From Sphingopyxis granuli NBRC 100800 (GTDB lineage Bacteria > Pseudomonadota > Alphaproteobacteria > Sphingomonadales > Sphingomonadaceae), in NCBI RefSeq assembly GCF_001591045.1, contig NZ_BCUA01000013.1:1-64000 (forward strand): DNA of 64,000 nucleotides, read 5' to 3'. Each line of letters starts with the position of its first letter. Positions within the stretch are counted from its first letter, which is position 1. The position numbers and the translations under genes were made by a program. Of the stretch, positions 8,552 to 16,660 are shown piece after piece. Under the pieces are notes generated by a model. That model saw nothing but the letters and a program-made list of their open reading frames with translations. It ran no database searches and was not told the DNA's origin.

Positions 8552-9482
8552 TCCGGTCACATTGGCGGCGCTGGGGCTCGACGCCGCGCTGGGCTGGCCG
8601 CGTACCCTCTACCGGCTGGCCGGGCATCCGGTCGGATGGTTCGCGCGGCTGATCGACGCCGCCGAGAGGCGTTGGAACGGACCGGAACGACGCTTCGGCA
8701 CGCGCCGCCTGCTGGGGCTGCTGACCGTCCTGCTGCTGGCCGGGCTGGTCGGCGGGACGGCCTGGCTCGTCCAGTCGCTGCTGCTCGAACGGCTGGGCGC
8801 GTTCGGGTGGGCGGCCGTGGCGCTGCTCGCCTGGCCGGCGATCGCGCAGCGCAGCCTGTTCGACCATGTCCGCGCCGTCGCCGATGCTCTCGATAGCGAA
8901 GGTCTGCCCGCCGCCCGCGCCGCCGTGGGCGCGATCGTCGGCCGCGATACCGCCGCACTCGACGAAGGCGGCATCTCGCGCGCCGCCATCGAAAGCCTTG
9001 CGGAAAGCTTTTGCGACGGCGTGACCGCACCCGTCGTCTGGCTGCTGGTCCTGGGGCTGCCGGGGGTCTGGACCTATAAGGCGGTCAACACCGCCGACAG
9101 CCTGATCGGCCACCGCGAGGAACGCTGGCGCGCCTTCGGCTGGGCGGCGGCGCGCGCCGACGATCTGCTCAACCTCATCCCCGCCCGCCTGTCGGCGCTG
9201 CTGATCTGCCTCGCGGGCGGCGGCGGCTGGCGCATCCTGCGGCGCGACGCCGGTAAGCACGCCTCGCCCAACGCCGGATGGCCGGAGGCGGCCATGGCGG
9301 GCGCGCTCGGGCTGCGCCTCGCGGGCCCGGTCGCCTATGACGGCGTCCTGCACGACAAGCCCTGGATCGGCGACGGAGCGCGCGCGCCGTCGAGCCTCGA
9401 CATCCGCCGGGCGCTGCGTCTCTACCTCGGCGCCTGCGCGCTGCTCTGGCTTCTCGCGGGGGGTGCCGAATGGGTGCTGTGA
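8544..9482 (+). CDS. cbiB: adenosylcobinamide-phosphate synthase (CbiB/CobD)
   Basis: CbiB condenses adenosylcobyric acid with aminopropanol phosphate. The 312-residue integral membrane protein has the N-terminal LDAALGWPRTLYRLAGHPVGW segment split around the family's first helix, several hydrophobic helices, and the conserved RDT and TYKAVNTADSLIGHR motifs. Its stop is overlapped by the two candidate ATGs (9470, 9482) of the cobQ remnant. Confidence 0.93.
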   Translation: MADPVTLAALGLDAALGWPRTLYRLAGHPVGWFARLIDAAERRWNGPERRFGTRRLLGLLTVLLLAGLVGGTAWLVQSLLLERLGAFGWAAVALLAWPAIAQRSLFDHVRAVADALDSEGLPAARAAVGAIVGRDTAALDEGGISRAAIESLAESFCDGVTAPVVWLLVLGLPGVWTYKAVNTADSLIGHREERWRAFGWAAARADDLLNLIPARLSALLICLAGGGGWRILRRDAGKHASPNAGWPEAAMAGALGLRLAGPVAYDGVLHDKPWIGDGARAPSSLDIRRALRLYLGACALLWLLAGGAEWVL

Positions 9483-9691
9483 TGCTGCAGGCGACCGGGT
9501 CCGACGTCGGTCAATCGGTGCTGGGTTCCTGTCTGCACGGTCTCTTCGCCTCCGTCGACCGGCGCCGCGCGCTGCTGGGCCACATCGGGGTCACGGCGAG
9601 CGGTCGCGACTATCATGCCGATTTCGATGCGCGGCATGGCGATGTCGGCGGCTTGCTCGCGCCGGCGGGAAGGGGGAAGGGGAGCGCATGA
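9470..9691 (+). pseudogene. cobQ: cobyric acid synthase remnant with an in-frame internal deletion
   Basis: The 73-codon frame starts MGAVMLQATGSDVGQSVL, which matches the CobQ/CbiP N-terminus (usual pattern MLQGT-x-SDVGKS). It then runs directly into GSCLHGLFASVDRRRALL, which matches the CobQ C-terminus (usual pattern GTYxHGLF...R). About 420 codons of the usual roughly 490 are missing, including most of the synthetase domain and the amidotransferase domain. The P-loop lysine position reads Gln. The frame still overlaps cbiB upstream and cobU downstream (ATGA). It cannot be an active cobyric acid synthase; whether it is translated is unknown. Confidence 0.85.
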
Positions 9692-10200
9692 CCGGACGAA
9701 GCCTTTTCGTGCTGGGCGGCGCGCGATCGGGAAAGAGCCGATACGCACAGGCGCGCGCCGAAGCGATCGCGGGCCGGCACATCTTCATCGCCACGGCGGA
9801 AGCCCATGACGCGGAGATGCGCGACCGTATCGCGCGCCACCGGGCGGACAGAGACGAACGATGGCAAACGGTCGAGGCGCCGCATGATCTCGCCGCCGCG
9901 CTCGACGCCGCCGATGGCGCGGACGCCGTCGTCCTGGTCGATTGCCTCACCATCTGGATATCCAACCTCATGCTGGCGGAGGCCGATTGCGAAGCCGCGA
10001 CGCGCGAGCTTTGCGAAGCCATTGGGCGGTTCGAGGGCCAACTCATCCTCGTCGCCAACGAGGTCGGCCTCGGGATCGTGCCGGACAACGTACTGGCGCG
10101 TCGCTTCCGCGACGAAGCCGGTCGGACGAACCAGGCCGTCGCTGCGGCTGTCCAGGAGGTGCAGATGATATTCGCTGGCCTTCCGCAGCGCCTGAAATAG
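9688..10200 (+). CDS. cobU: adenosylcobinamide kinase / adenosylcobinamide-phosphate guanylyltransferase
   Basis: CobU (CobP) phosphorylates adenosylcobinamide and then guanylylates it to adenosylcobinamide-GDP for CobS. The 170-residue protein has the P-loop GGARSGKSRYAQ at residues 8-19, a HRADRDERW motif holding the guanylylated histidine region, VLVDCLTIWISN and the VANEVGLGIVPDN signature. The ATG at 9688 overlaps the stop of the cobQ remnant. It appears to be the last gene of the operon. Confidence 0.95.
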   Translation: MTGRSLFVLGGARSGKSRYAQARAEAIAGRHIFIATAEAHDAEMRDRIARHRADRDERWQTVEAPHDLAAALDAADGADAVVLVDCLTIWISNLMLAEADCEAATRELCEAIGRFEGQLILVANEVGLGIVPDNVLARRFRDEAGRTNQAVAAAVQEVQMIFAGLPQRLK

Positions 10201-10384
10201 TGCGCCGCATGAAGGGATGCGCATGGACTTGCGTCCATCAGCCAGAATGAACGAGAGGTCGCTTGCGCGTCTTTCGAATGCGGCGAATAACGCAACGGCA
10301 ACACGCGTCGGCGGGCCACCCATCGCAGCACCGCAGCTCACGTTCCATCACGTGCGCTTGCTTCGACAATCGCAATTTTCATGC

Positions 10385-10810
10385 TCATGCATTTCCGCGT
10401 CGGTGTATGCCGGCTGCGATTGCGACCAGAAGACCGGCCATCAGCAAAGGCATCGCGGCGATCGTCGCAATCGCAGGTAGGCCGAAGCCGCGATCGAGCA
10501 TCATGCCGCCTGCCATGGGGCCGAGCGTCCCGCCCGAAAAGCGGCCCATGCCGGTCGTGACACCAATTGCCGTGGCGCGGATGCGGCTCGGAAATATCCA
10601 TGCACCGAACCCGATAATTCCGCTGAACGCTCCATCAATGAAGAAACTGATGAACGCGAGGACGGCAACCGTCGTTGTGAAATTTCCGTGATCGCGCAGC
10701 CCCGGTGCCAGCGCGACGGCACCGATAAGGAATGTGGCCGGCAACAGACGGCCCGGTTGGACCCGAGCCATCAACGCCGCGACGCCAGGAAGCCCTTGTT
10801 CGCTCTCAAG
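10385..10810 (-). pseudogene. C-terminal fragment of an MFS transporter
   Basis: The reverse strand encodes about 140 residues that look like the last five helices of a major facilitator, with GAWIFPSRIRATAIGV and TGMGRFSGGTLGPMAGG, resembling the aromatic-acid:H+ symporter group. Upstream of about 10810 the open frame stops resembling a transporter. Roughly two thirds of a normal 430-450-residue protein is missing. The LysR gene to the right points away from it, the usual layout of a regulator and its divergent target, so this may be what is left of that target. Confidence 0.7.
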
Positions 10811-11011
10811 CTGGCCAAAGAGGCAGTCAATGCGGCTCAAGACGCGCAGGGACGGGCGGGAGCGATGCAGACTGCATTTGCCTATCATCAACTCAGCCAC
10901 GCGCATAACATGCAGACGCTTGGCACCCTCATCGATACGCGCGGAATCATGTCGAAGAACGTCGATTATAATGCCAAGGTATACGACCCGGCCAAGGGTT
11001 CGACTTCCTGA
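10799..11011 (+). pseudogene. possible 3' remnant of an unidentified gene
   Basis: From about 10799 the forward frame ending at 11011 reads as a plausible protein tail (LFALKLAKEAVNAAQD, later AFAYHQLSHAHNMQTLGTL, ending KVYDPAKGSTS). The frame upstream of it is proline/arginine-rich noise. No family is recognised. It abuts the MFS fragment end to end, consistent with a deletion or rearrangement junction near 10800. This is weak evidence. Confidence 0.3.
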
Positions 11012-11139
11012 CGGCATGTTGATTCCCGGTTCGCACCATCGGGGTGTCCCGCCTCCGGGGAAACCTGGCGTCGCAGGTGCACCCGGCTTCCCGCCGTGAT
11101 AGATCGTATCAAAGTTCTTCAACCGGACGGGCTAAGTTG

Positions 11140-12054
11140 ATGCGTGGCCGACACCAGGTAAATCTTGAATCGCTCAATCTCTTCGTTCTGGCGGCGAAGC
11201 TCGGAAGTATTTCCAAGGCCGCCAACGAGATGAACATCGCGCTCGCCGCGGCCAGCCGGCGGATCAAGAACCTGGAAGAATATTATGGCGCGCGGTTGTT
11301 CGACAGGACCGGGCGCGGGGTGGAGGCGACATCGGCCGGCCGGGTTCTGCTGGACCATGCCCACCACGTGTTCAGGCGCCTCGACATCGCGACGCGCGAT
11401 CTCGTGGATTATGCCAGCGGTCTCATCGGAACCGTCAAACTCCACGCGTGCACGTCGGCGATCGCCCAATTTCTGCCGGAGGATCTGTCACGGTTCGCGG
11501 CGACCTATCCCGACACGCGAGTGGATCTGCGCGAAGCCTACACCGGCAACATCGTTTCGCTTATCCGTGAAGGCCTGGCTGATGTCGGGATCGTCATGGC
11601 GGGCACGATTACCGACGGCCTGGACACGGTTCCGTATAAGGAAGACAGGCTCGCGATCGCGGCGCCGAGCAACTTTCGCGAAGGTATCGACAGGATGCAA
11701 TTCGCTGACCTCCATGACGAAAGCTTCGTCGTGCTGGAGGATAACGCATCGATGACTCGCCTGTTGCAATCGGTTGCCACCACGACCGGCATGCCTTTAC
11801 AGATCCGCGCGCAAGTCGACAGCTTCGATGGCGTCTGCCGGATGGTCCAATCCGGTTTCGGGATTGGCATCCTGCCGGTCGTCGCCGCTCGCAACCTGGC
11901 CTATTCGCTTGGACTGCGCTTGATCGACCTAGATGAGACCTGGGCGCTGCGAAAATTCGCCATCTGTACCAACCCTCATTTCCCCGCGACATTGGCCATG
12001 CGCCGGATCGTCGAATTCCTGGGCCAGAAAAATAAATCCACCGACAATCCGTGA
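11140..12054 (+). CDS. LysR-family transcriptional regulator
   Basis: The 304-residue product has the LysR winged helix-turn-helix at residues about 8-65 (LNLFVLAAKLGSISKAANE, followed by AASRRIKNLEEYYGARLF), then a periplasmic-binding-like effector domain with a VGIVMAG strand and a FGIGILPVVAA motif. The ATG at 11140 was chosen because it begins shortly before the HTH; the frame is open to 11044 with non-family sequence. Its natural divergent target, an MFS gene, is broken, so its present regulon is unclear. Confidence 0.9.
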   Translation: MRGRHQVNLESLNLFVLAAKLGSISKAANEMNIALAAASRRIKNLEEYYGARLFDRTGRGVEATSAGRVLLDHAHHVFRRLDIATRDLVDYASGLIGTVKLHACTSAIAQFLPEDLSRFAATYPDTRVDLREAYTGNIVSLIREGLADVGIVMAGTITDGLDTVPYKEDRLAIAAPSNFREGIDRMQFADLHDESFVVLEDNASMTRLLQSVATTTGMPLQIRAQVDSFDGVCRMVQSGFGIGILPVVAARNLAYSLGLRLIDLDETWALRKFAICTNPHFPATLAMRRIVEFLGQKNKSTDNP

Positions 12055-12194
12055 CAAGGCACCGTCAGTCCGGGGCGACACCGGCGCCGCATGGCGCCCT
12101 GACGTGTGCAACGATTTTCACCCTTTGTGAAACCGTTTGGAAAAACCGCCGGGTGCCCGACGCTGACCGTGACGACTTCGGTCGTCTTGCTACC

Positions 12195-13646
12195 CTAAAC
12201 CGCGACGGAAACAGCCGTGCCGACAGTGTCGACGCAGGAAGAAGCGAAGGTCAGTTGCAGATCGGGGCCGCGCGCCTCGATCTCGACCGGGCTGCCATCG
12301 CCGAGGCGGACCCCCTTGCCCGAGAGGGCCAGATTCTTGATCACCAGCCGCGTGTCGGCCACCGGCCCCTTGACGATCAGGTTCACGCGCCCCGGTGCGG
12401 CGGTGAAGCGGACGGCAAGCCCGCATTCGGTCTCGCCATCCGATTGCGTCCATGGCCGCGTGCCGTAGATGGCGTCGCCATTTGCGCGGAGCCATGCGCC
12501 GAAGCGTTTCAGGCGACGAAGCTGTTCGTCGGGTATGCCCGCGTCAGTTGCGCGCGGCCCGATGTTCAGCAGCAGATTTCCGTTGCGTGACACGGCATCG
12601 ATGAAATCGTGGAGCAGCGTATCGGCGCTGGCGTAGTCGCTTTCGTCGTCGTTGCGGTTGAAGCCGAAGCTGTGACTCATCCCCCGTGTCGCTTCCCATT
12701 TCTTCTCCTGGATTTCGGCGAAGGCTGCATATTCGGGCGTCCGAAAATCGCTGTGCGGAATTTCCGGCGGAATGATCCCCTGCGATGCGTCGGGACCCTG
12801 CCTGGCGATCGCCGCCTTGATCTTCCGGTCGACATAGCGCCGCACCAGCGGAATTTTCAGCAGGTCGCGCTGCAGGCCGGCCGCCACCCAGCGGTCGTTG
12901 ACCACGCCGTCGGGCACCGCACGATAATAGTCGGCGAACAGCCGGTACAGCGGCCTGGGCCGCGTGGGCCAGCTGATGTCGTTCCACAGCACCGACGGTT
13001 CATAGCGGTCGATCAGTTCGCGCACCTGCGCCATCGCATAGGCCGGATAGTCGCCACTGGGCGTCGAAGCGATGAAGTCGCCGAGCGTTCGCAGCGGGCG
13101 CCGGTTGAAGGTCCAGTCGATCCCGCCCGAATAATAGACCCCGAAGCGGAGCCCGGCGGCGCGCACCGCCGCGGCGAGCTCGCCGACGATGTCGCGTCCG
13201 GTCGTCCATCCCGCCTGATGCGGGTTCGCGATCTGGCTGGGCCACAGGCAAAGCCCGTCGTGATGCTTGGTGACGAGCACGACATAACGCGCGCCGGCGT
13301 CGCGAAACGCCTCCGCCCAGGTGGCGGGGTCCCAATGGTCGAGTCCCGCCTCGAACGGCTGCTTGAAATCCTCATAGGGCGCATCGCCATAATGCGCCCG
13401 GTGGAATTCGGCAGAAGGCGTTCCCGGAACCTTGATCGCATTCCAATACCATTCGGTATAGGGCACCATCGCGACCGCCCGGTCATAGTCCCTGGCGAAG
13501 GCTTCGCCGATCGAACCAAGGCGCGGGGCAAAGCCGGGGATGGCGAACGCGCCCCAATGGATGAAAATCCCGAACTTCGCGTCCTGATACCAGTCGGGGA
13601 GGGCGCGCGCGTTCAGTTCGGTAAGCGTCCGGGCGGTGGAAGCCAT
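12195..13646 (-). CDS. alpha-L-fucosidase, glycoside hydrolase family 29
   Basis: GH29 enzymes remove alpha-L-fucose by a retaining mechanism. The 483-residue protein starts with the family segment WYQDAKFGIFIHWGAFAIPGF split over residues about 18-38. It has KHHDGLCLWPS, and VLWNDISWP, where Asp (about residue 223) is at the expected nucleophile position. A C-terminal region of about 90 residues forms the usual beta domain. No signal peptide is visible, so it probably acts in the cytoplasm after uptake. It is divergent from the TonB receptor and the symporter, which suggests a fucoside-use locus. Confidence 0.9.
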   Translation of the reverse strand: MASTARTLTELNARALPDWYQDAKFGIFIHWGAFAIPGFAPRLGSIGEAFARDYDRAVAMVPYTEWYWNAIKVPGTPSAEFHRAHYGDAPYEDFKQPFEAGLDHWDPATWAEAFRDAGARYVVLVTKHHDGLCLWPSQIANPHQAGWTTGRDIVGELAAAVRAAGLRFGVYYSGGIDWTFNRRPLRTLGDFIASTPSGDYPAYAMAQVRELIDRYEPSVLWNDISWPTRPRPLYRLFADYYRAVPDGVVNDRWVAAGLQRDLLKIPLVRRYVDRKIKAAIARQGPDASQGIIPPEIPHSDFRTPEYAAFAEIQEKKWEATRGMSHSFGFNRNDDESDYASADTLLHDFIDAVSRNGNLLLNIGPRATDAGIPDEQLRRLKRFGAWLRANGDAIYGTRPWTQSDGETECGLAVRFTAAPGRVNLIVKGPVADTRLVIKNLALSGKGVRLGDGSPVEIEARGPDLQLTFASSCVDTVGTAVSVAV

Positions 13647-13784
13647 CAGCCCTGACCCTCGCTAATGCCGCCCGTCGAGACCGTCCGCCGATCCATGGCG
13701 CGCGAAACTCCGTTCATTCCTGTCTCCCTTATACCTCGCCCGCTTCGTGGCGATGGTCGTGTCGGCCGTGACCAATCACGATGA

Positions 13785-13800
13785 TTCTATCATAATAGAA
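13785..13800. promoter_or_regulatory. inverted repeat, candidate operator
   Basis: TTCTAT and ATAGAA form a perfect 6-bp dyad around CATA. It lies about 140 bp upstream of the fucosidase start on the fucosidase side of the divergent region. Read on the other strand its core CTATTAT resembles the second site at 13959. Its function is inferred. Confidence 0.4.
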
Positions 13801-13958
13801 AAATATATTACGCCATTGCAACATGTGCGAACATCGAAATCGCCGTGGCGATGTCGTCTTGCTTTTCCAATGAGATAAGATGCTCCTGCCATCGCCGGGC
13901 AATCCCCGCAAATGCGCCGGGAATGGCTTTCCCAGCGATAAAATCGCGATGTTAAATA

Positions 13959-13973
13959 TACTATTATAGACTA
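13959..13973. promoter_or_regulatory. candidate TetR-family operator, site 1
   Basis: TACTATTATAGACTA matches 12 of 15 positions of TACTCTTATAGTGTA at 18826-18840 in the control region of the TetR gene at 18130. It lies about 140 bp upstream of the TonB receptor start. It may be a binding site for that regulator; this is an inference from the shared motif only. Confidence 0.45.
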
Positions 13974-14110
13974 ATATATGAAACACCTATAACGATGGTG
14001 ACGGGGAATGCCGCAATGGCATTTCGCCGTACATAGCGTGGGCCCGGTGAAGCGGGCCCATCGCGCCAATAATCGACCAGCAGGATCGCTGGCGGCGGGA
14101 GAGGCGTGGT

Positions 14111-16651
14111 ATGCGAAATATATCTTGGATGTTTGCGGGCGTCGCATTCATGGCGATGCCGGCTGCGGCTCAGACGCAGGGTACGACGACGGCCGGGAGC
14201 CGGCCTTCCGCAACGGAAGACGGCCCGGGCCTGACCGAAATCGTCGTCACGGCCGAAAAGCGGACGGCCAATCTGCAGGAAGTGCCGCTGGCCATATCGG
14301 CCTATACGTCCGATGCGCGCCAACTCGCCGGTATCGACACGCTGCAGGATTTCGCCAACTTCACGCCCGGATTGAGCTATTCGGCGGGCAATGATCGCGT
14401 GTTCATCCGCGGCATCGGGCGCCAGACCAACACCAACGGCAGCGATCCCGGCGTTTCGACCTATACGGACGGCATCTATGACGCCTCGACCACTTCGATC
14501 GCGGCGTCCGATTTCTTCATCGATCGCATCGAAGTGCTGCGCGGCCCACAGGGCACGCTTTATGGCCGCAACTCGATCGGCGGCGCGATCAACGCGATCT
14601 CCAAAAGGCCGACCGAGGACTTCAGCGCCGACCTGCGCGGCACCGTCGGCAATTATGGGCTCTACACGATCGAGGCATCGGCGTCGGGCGCACTGACCAG
14701 GGGGCTGCGCACGCGGCTGGCGGGCGGGTACCACAAGCAGGGACGCGGCTATTTCAAGAATGAGGCCGGCGGGATCAGCGAGGGCGGCCGCGGCGAGCGC
14801 CGCTATGTCGAATTGCAGCTGGAGGCCGACCTCGGACCCGACGTGACGGCCTGGGCCAAGATATTCTCGGGCCGAAGCGACCTGAATCCGCACCCGCTCA
14901 ACCGCATCGGCGCCTATGACTTCGCTCCCTATCCGACCGGTGCGATCACGCCGGGCGCGGCGTTCGGCTACCTGATTCCGGGCGTCGTCGCTCTCGATCC
15001 CGATCCGGTGCCGCCCGGCGCGACCGACATCCGGCGCTTCAGCGCCGATACGACGCAGACCGAGCGCCTGCGCGGCAATTTCGGCGCGACGGGCGATATC
15101 AAATGGTCGCTGCCGACCTTCGACGTCCGCCTGCTCGGCGGCTATCAGAAATATCGTATCGACAACACATACGAACTCGATGGGACGAGCGTGATTTCCT
15201 ACGCTTTTCCGCTTGCCCCGGGCGGCGGCGTCTGCGCCTTCATTCCCGGCTGCACACCGCTCACCGCCTTTCCGTCGACGCAGCTCAATCTGCACAACGA
15301 CAAGAGCTTCGGCAGCGGCGAACTCAACCTGACGTCGAACACCGACGGACCGCTGCAATGGGTCGCTGGCGTCTATTATTATCAGGAGACGCTGACACAG
15401 GAATCGCACTTCAACGCGCCCAACCAGCTGCAACTGCGCGCGCCGGCCAACGGCCCCGCCAACCCGCTCGGCGATTTCGTCTATGCCGCCTCGACGCTGA
15501 CCACCAAATCGTCGGCGGTCTTTGGTCAGGTCGACTATCGCTTCACCGACGCGCTGCGCATCACGGCCGGGTTGCGCTATACGCATGACAGGAAGAGCGG
15601 CGACGAATCCTTCCGCATTCTCTGCTTCGGCTGCGGCGGCTTCTCGCCCGACCTTTATGGTTCGGCGACTCCGGCGCTCGACATCACCGCGTCGCAAATC
15701 TCCGCGCTCCCCGCACCGGGGGTCGCGTCGGCCGTGACCATCGATCCCGCAACGGGCATTGCGCGGCGCGGGCTGGCGAACAGCTGGGACGCGCTGACCG
15801 GGACCATTGCGGTCGAATGGCAACCCGGCGACGACCAGCTTGCCTTCCTCCGCTACAGCCGCGGCTACAAGTCGGGCGGGTTCAATGCCGGCGGCATTTC
15901 GGTGCTGCCGCAGACCGGAGCGGAGCATGTCGACGCTTTCGAAGCGGGCTACAAGCATGCAATCGGCCGGCGGCTGCGCGTCAATCTGGCCGGCTTCTAT
16001 TATGATTATCAGGGGCTTCAGGTGCCGTTGACGGTGTCGCAGCCGGGCGGTGCGCAACTCACCCAGTTCTTCAACCTCAAAAGCTCGCAAAGCTATGGCG
16101 CCGAGTTCGAGCTCGCGTGGCAGCCCGCCGATCCGCTGCAACTGTCGTTCAACTATGGCTACGGCCATTCGCGGATCGGCGACGGATGCTGCTTCGTCGA
16201 TGGGCAGGACCCGCTGGCGGTACAGCCCGGCGCGCAGCCGTCGGGACCGTCAGTCAATGGCCAGCAGCCGCAAAGCGTCGCGGGCGCGCGGCTGTCCGAC
16301 ACGCCGCGCCACAAGCTGGCGCTCAATGCGATGTACAGCATCGACTTCGAACCCGGCACCCTTTCGCTGTCGGGAAACTATGTGCTGCGCAGTTCGGCCT
16401 ACAGCAACATCTTCAATCGCCCCTACAACCAGATGCCTTCCTGGGATCAGGTCGATTTGCGCGCGATCTGGACCGGTACGGGCGATCGCTATCGCGTCGT
16501 TGCCTTCGTCAAGAATCTGTTCGACAGCAAGGGATATGACAGCGCGCAGGGCAATTTGCTCGCGTCGTCGCCGACGTTGGAGGTTGCGCAATCCTATTCG
16601 CTGACCCCGCCGCGAACCTATGGCCTCCAGCTCGAAGTCCGGTTCCGATAG
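14111..16651 (+). CDS. TonB-dependent receptor
   Basis: This 846-residue outer-membrane receptor has a signal peptide (MRNISWMFAG..., cleavage after AAAQ), a TonB box TEIVVTAEKR, a plug domain with FIRGIGRQTN, GVSTYTDGIYD and IEVLRGPQGTLYGRNSIGG, and a 22-strand-type barrel ending VRFR. The plug motifs are those of the FecA/CirA-like receptors common in sphingomonads. The substrate is not readable from sequence. The divergent fucosidase and the immediately following GPH symporter make a fucose-containing glycoside likely. Confidence 0.9.
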   Translation: MRNISWMFAGVAFMAMPAAAQTQGTTTAGSRPSATEDGPGLTEIVVTAEKRTANLQEVPLAISAYTSDARQLAGIDTLQDFANFTPGLSYSAGNDRVFIRGIGRQTNTNGSDPGVSTYTDGIYDASTTSIAASDFFIDRIEVLRGPQGTLYGRNSIGGAINAISKRPTEDFSADLRGTVGNYGLYTIEASASGALTRGLRTRLAGGYHKQGRGYFKNEAGGISEGGRGERRYVELQLEADLGPDVTAWAKIFSGRSDLNPHPLNRIGAYDFAPYPTGAITPGAAFGYLIPGVVALDPDPVPPGATDIRRFSADTTQTERLRGNFGATGDIKWSLPTFDVRLLGGYQKYRIDNTYELDGTSVISYAFPLAPGGGVCAFIPGCTPLTAFPSTQLNLHNDKSFGSGELNLTSNTDGPLQWVAGVYYYQETLTQESHFNAPNQLQLRAPANGPANPLGDFVYAASTLTTKSSAVFGQVDYRFTDALRITAGLRYTHDRKSGDESFRILCFGCGGFSPDLYGSATPALDITASQISALPAPGVASAVTIDPATGIARRGLANSWDALTGTIAVEWQPGDDQLAFLRYSRGYKSGGFNAGGISVLPQTGAEHVDAFEAGYKHAIGRRLRVNLAGFYYDYQGLQVPLTVSQPGGAQLTQFFNLKSSQSYGAEFELAWQPADPLQLSFNYGYGHSRIGDGCCFVDGQDPLAVQPGAQPSGPSVNGQQPQSVAGARLSDTPRHKLALNAMYSIDFEPGTLSLSGNYVLRSSAYSNIFNRPYNQMPSWDQVDLRAIWTGTGDRYRVVAFVKNLFDSKGYDSAQGNLLASSPTLEVAQSYSLTPPRTYGLQLEVRFR

Positions 16652-16660
16652 GCCGCTCGC

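Larger units (their letters stand above)
13647..14110. promoter_or_regulatory. AT-rich intergenic region between fucosidase and TonB receptor
   Basis: No gene is seen in these 464 bases, but they are much more AT-rich than their surroundings at 13780-13990, as expected for divergent promoters. Two candidate operators lie here. One is the dyad TTCTAT-CATA-ATAGAA at 13785-13800. The other is TACTATTATAGACTA at 13959-13973, which resembles a site beside the TetR gene at 18130. Confidence 0.6.

Noticed and set aside
13729-13986. An 85-codon reverse frame in the AT-rich gap upstream of the fucosidase
   Set aside because: No Shine-Dalgarno or family resemblance, and it overlaps candidate operators; treated as intergenic.
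13964-16168. A 734-codon open frame on the reverse strand across the TonB receptor gene
   Set aside because: It is the antisense shadow of a GC-rich receptor gene; its translation is Arg/Ala/Gly-rich without any family motif, while the forward frame is a complete receptor.
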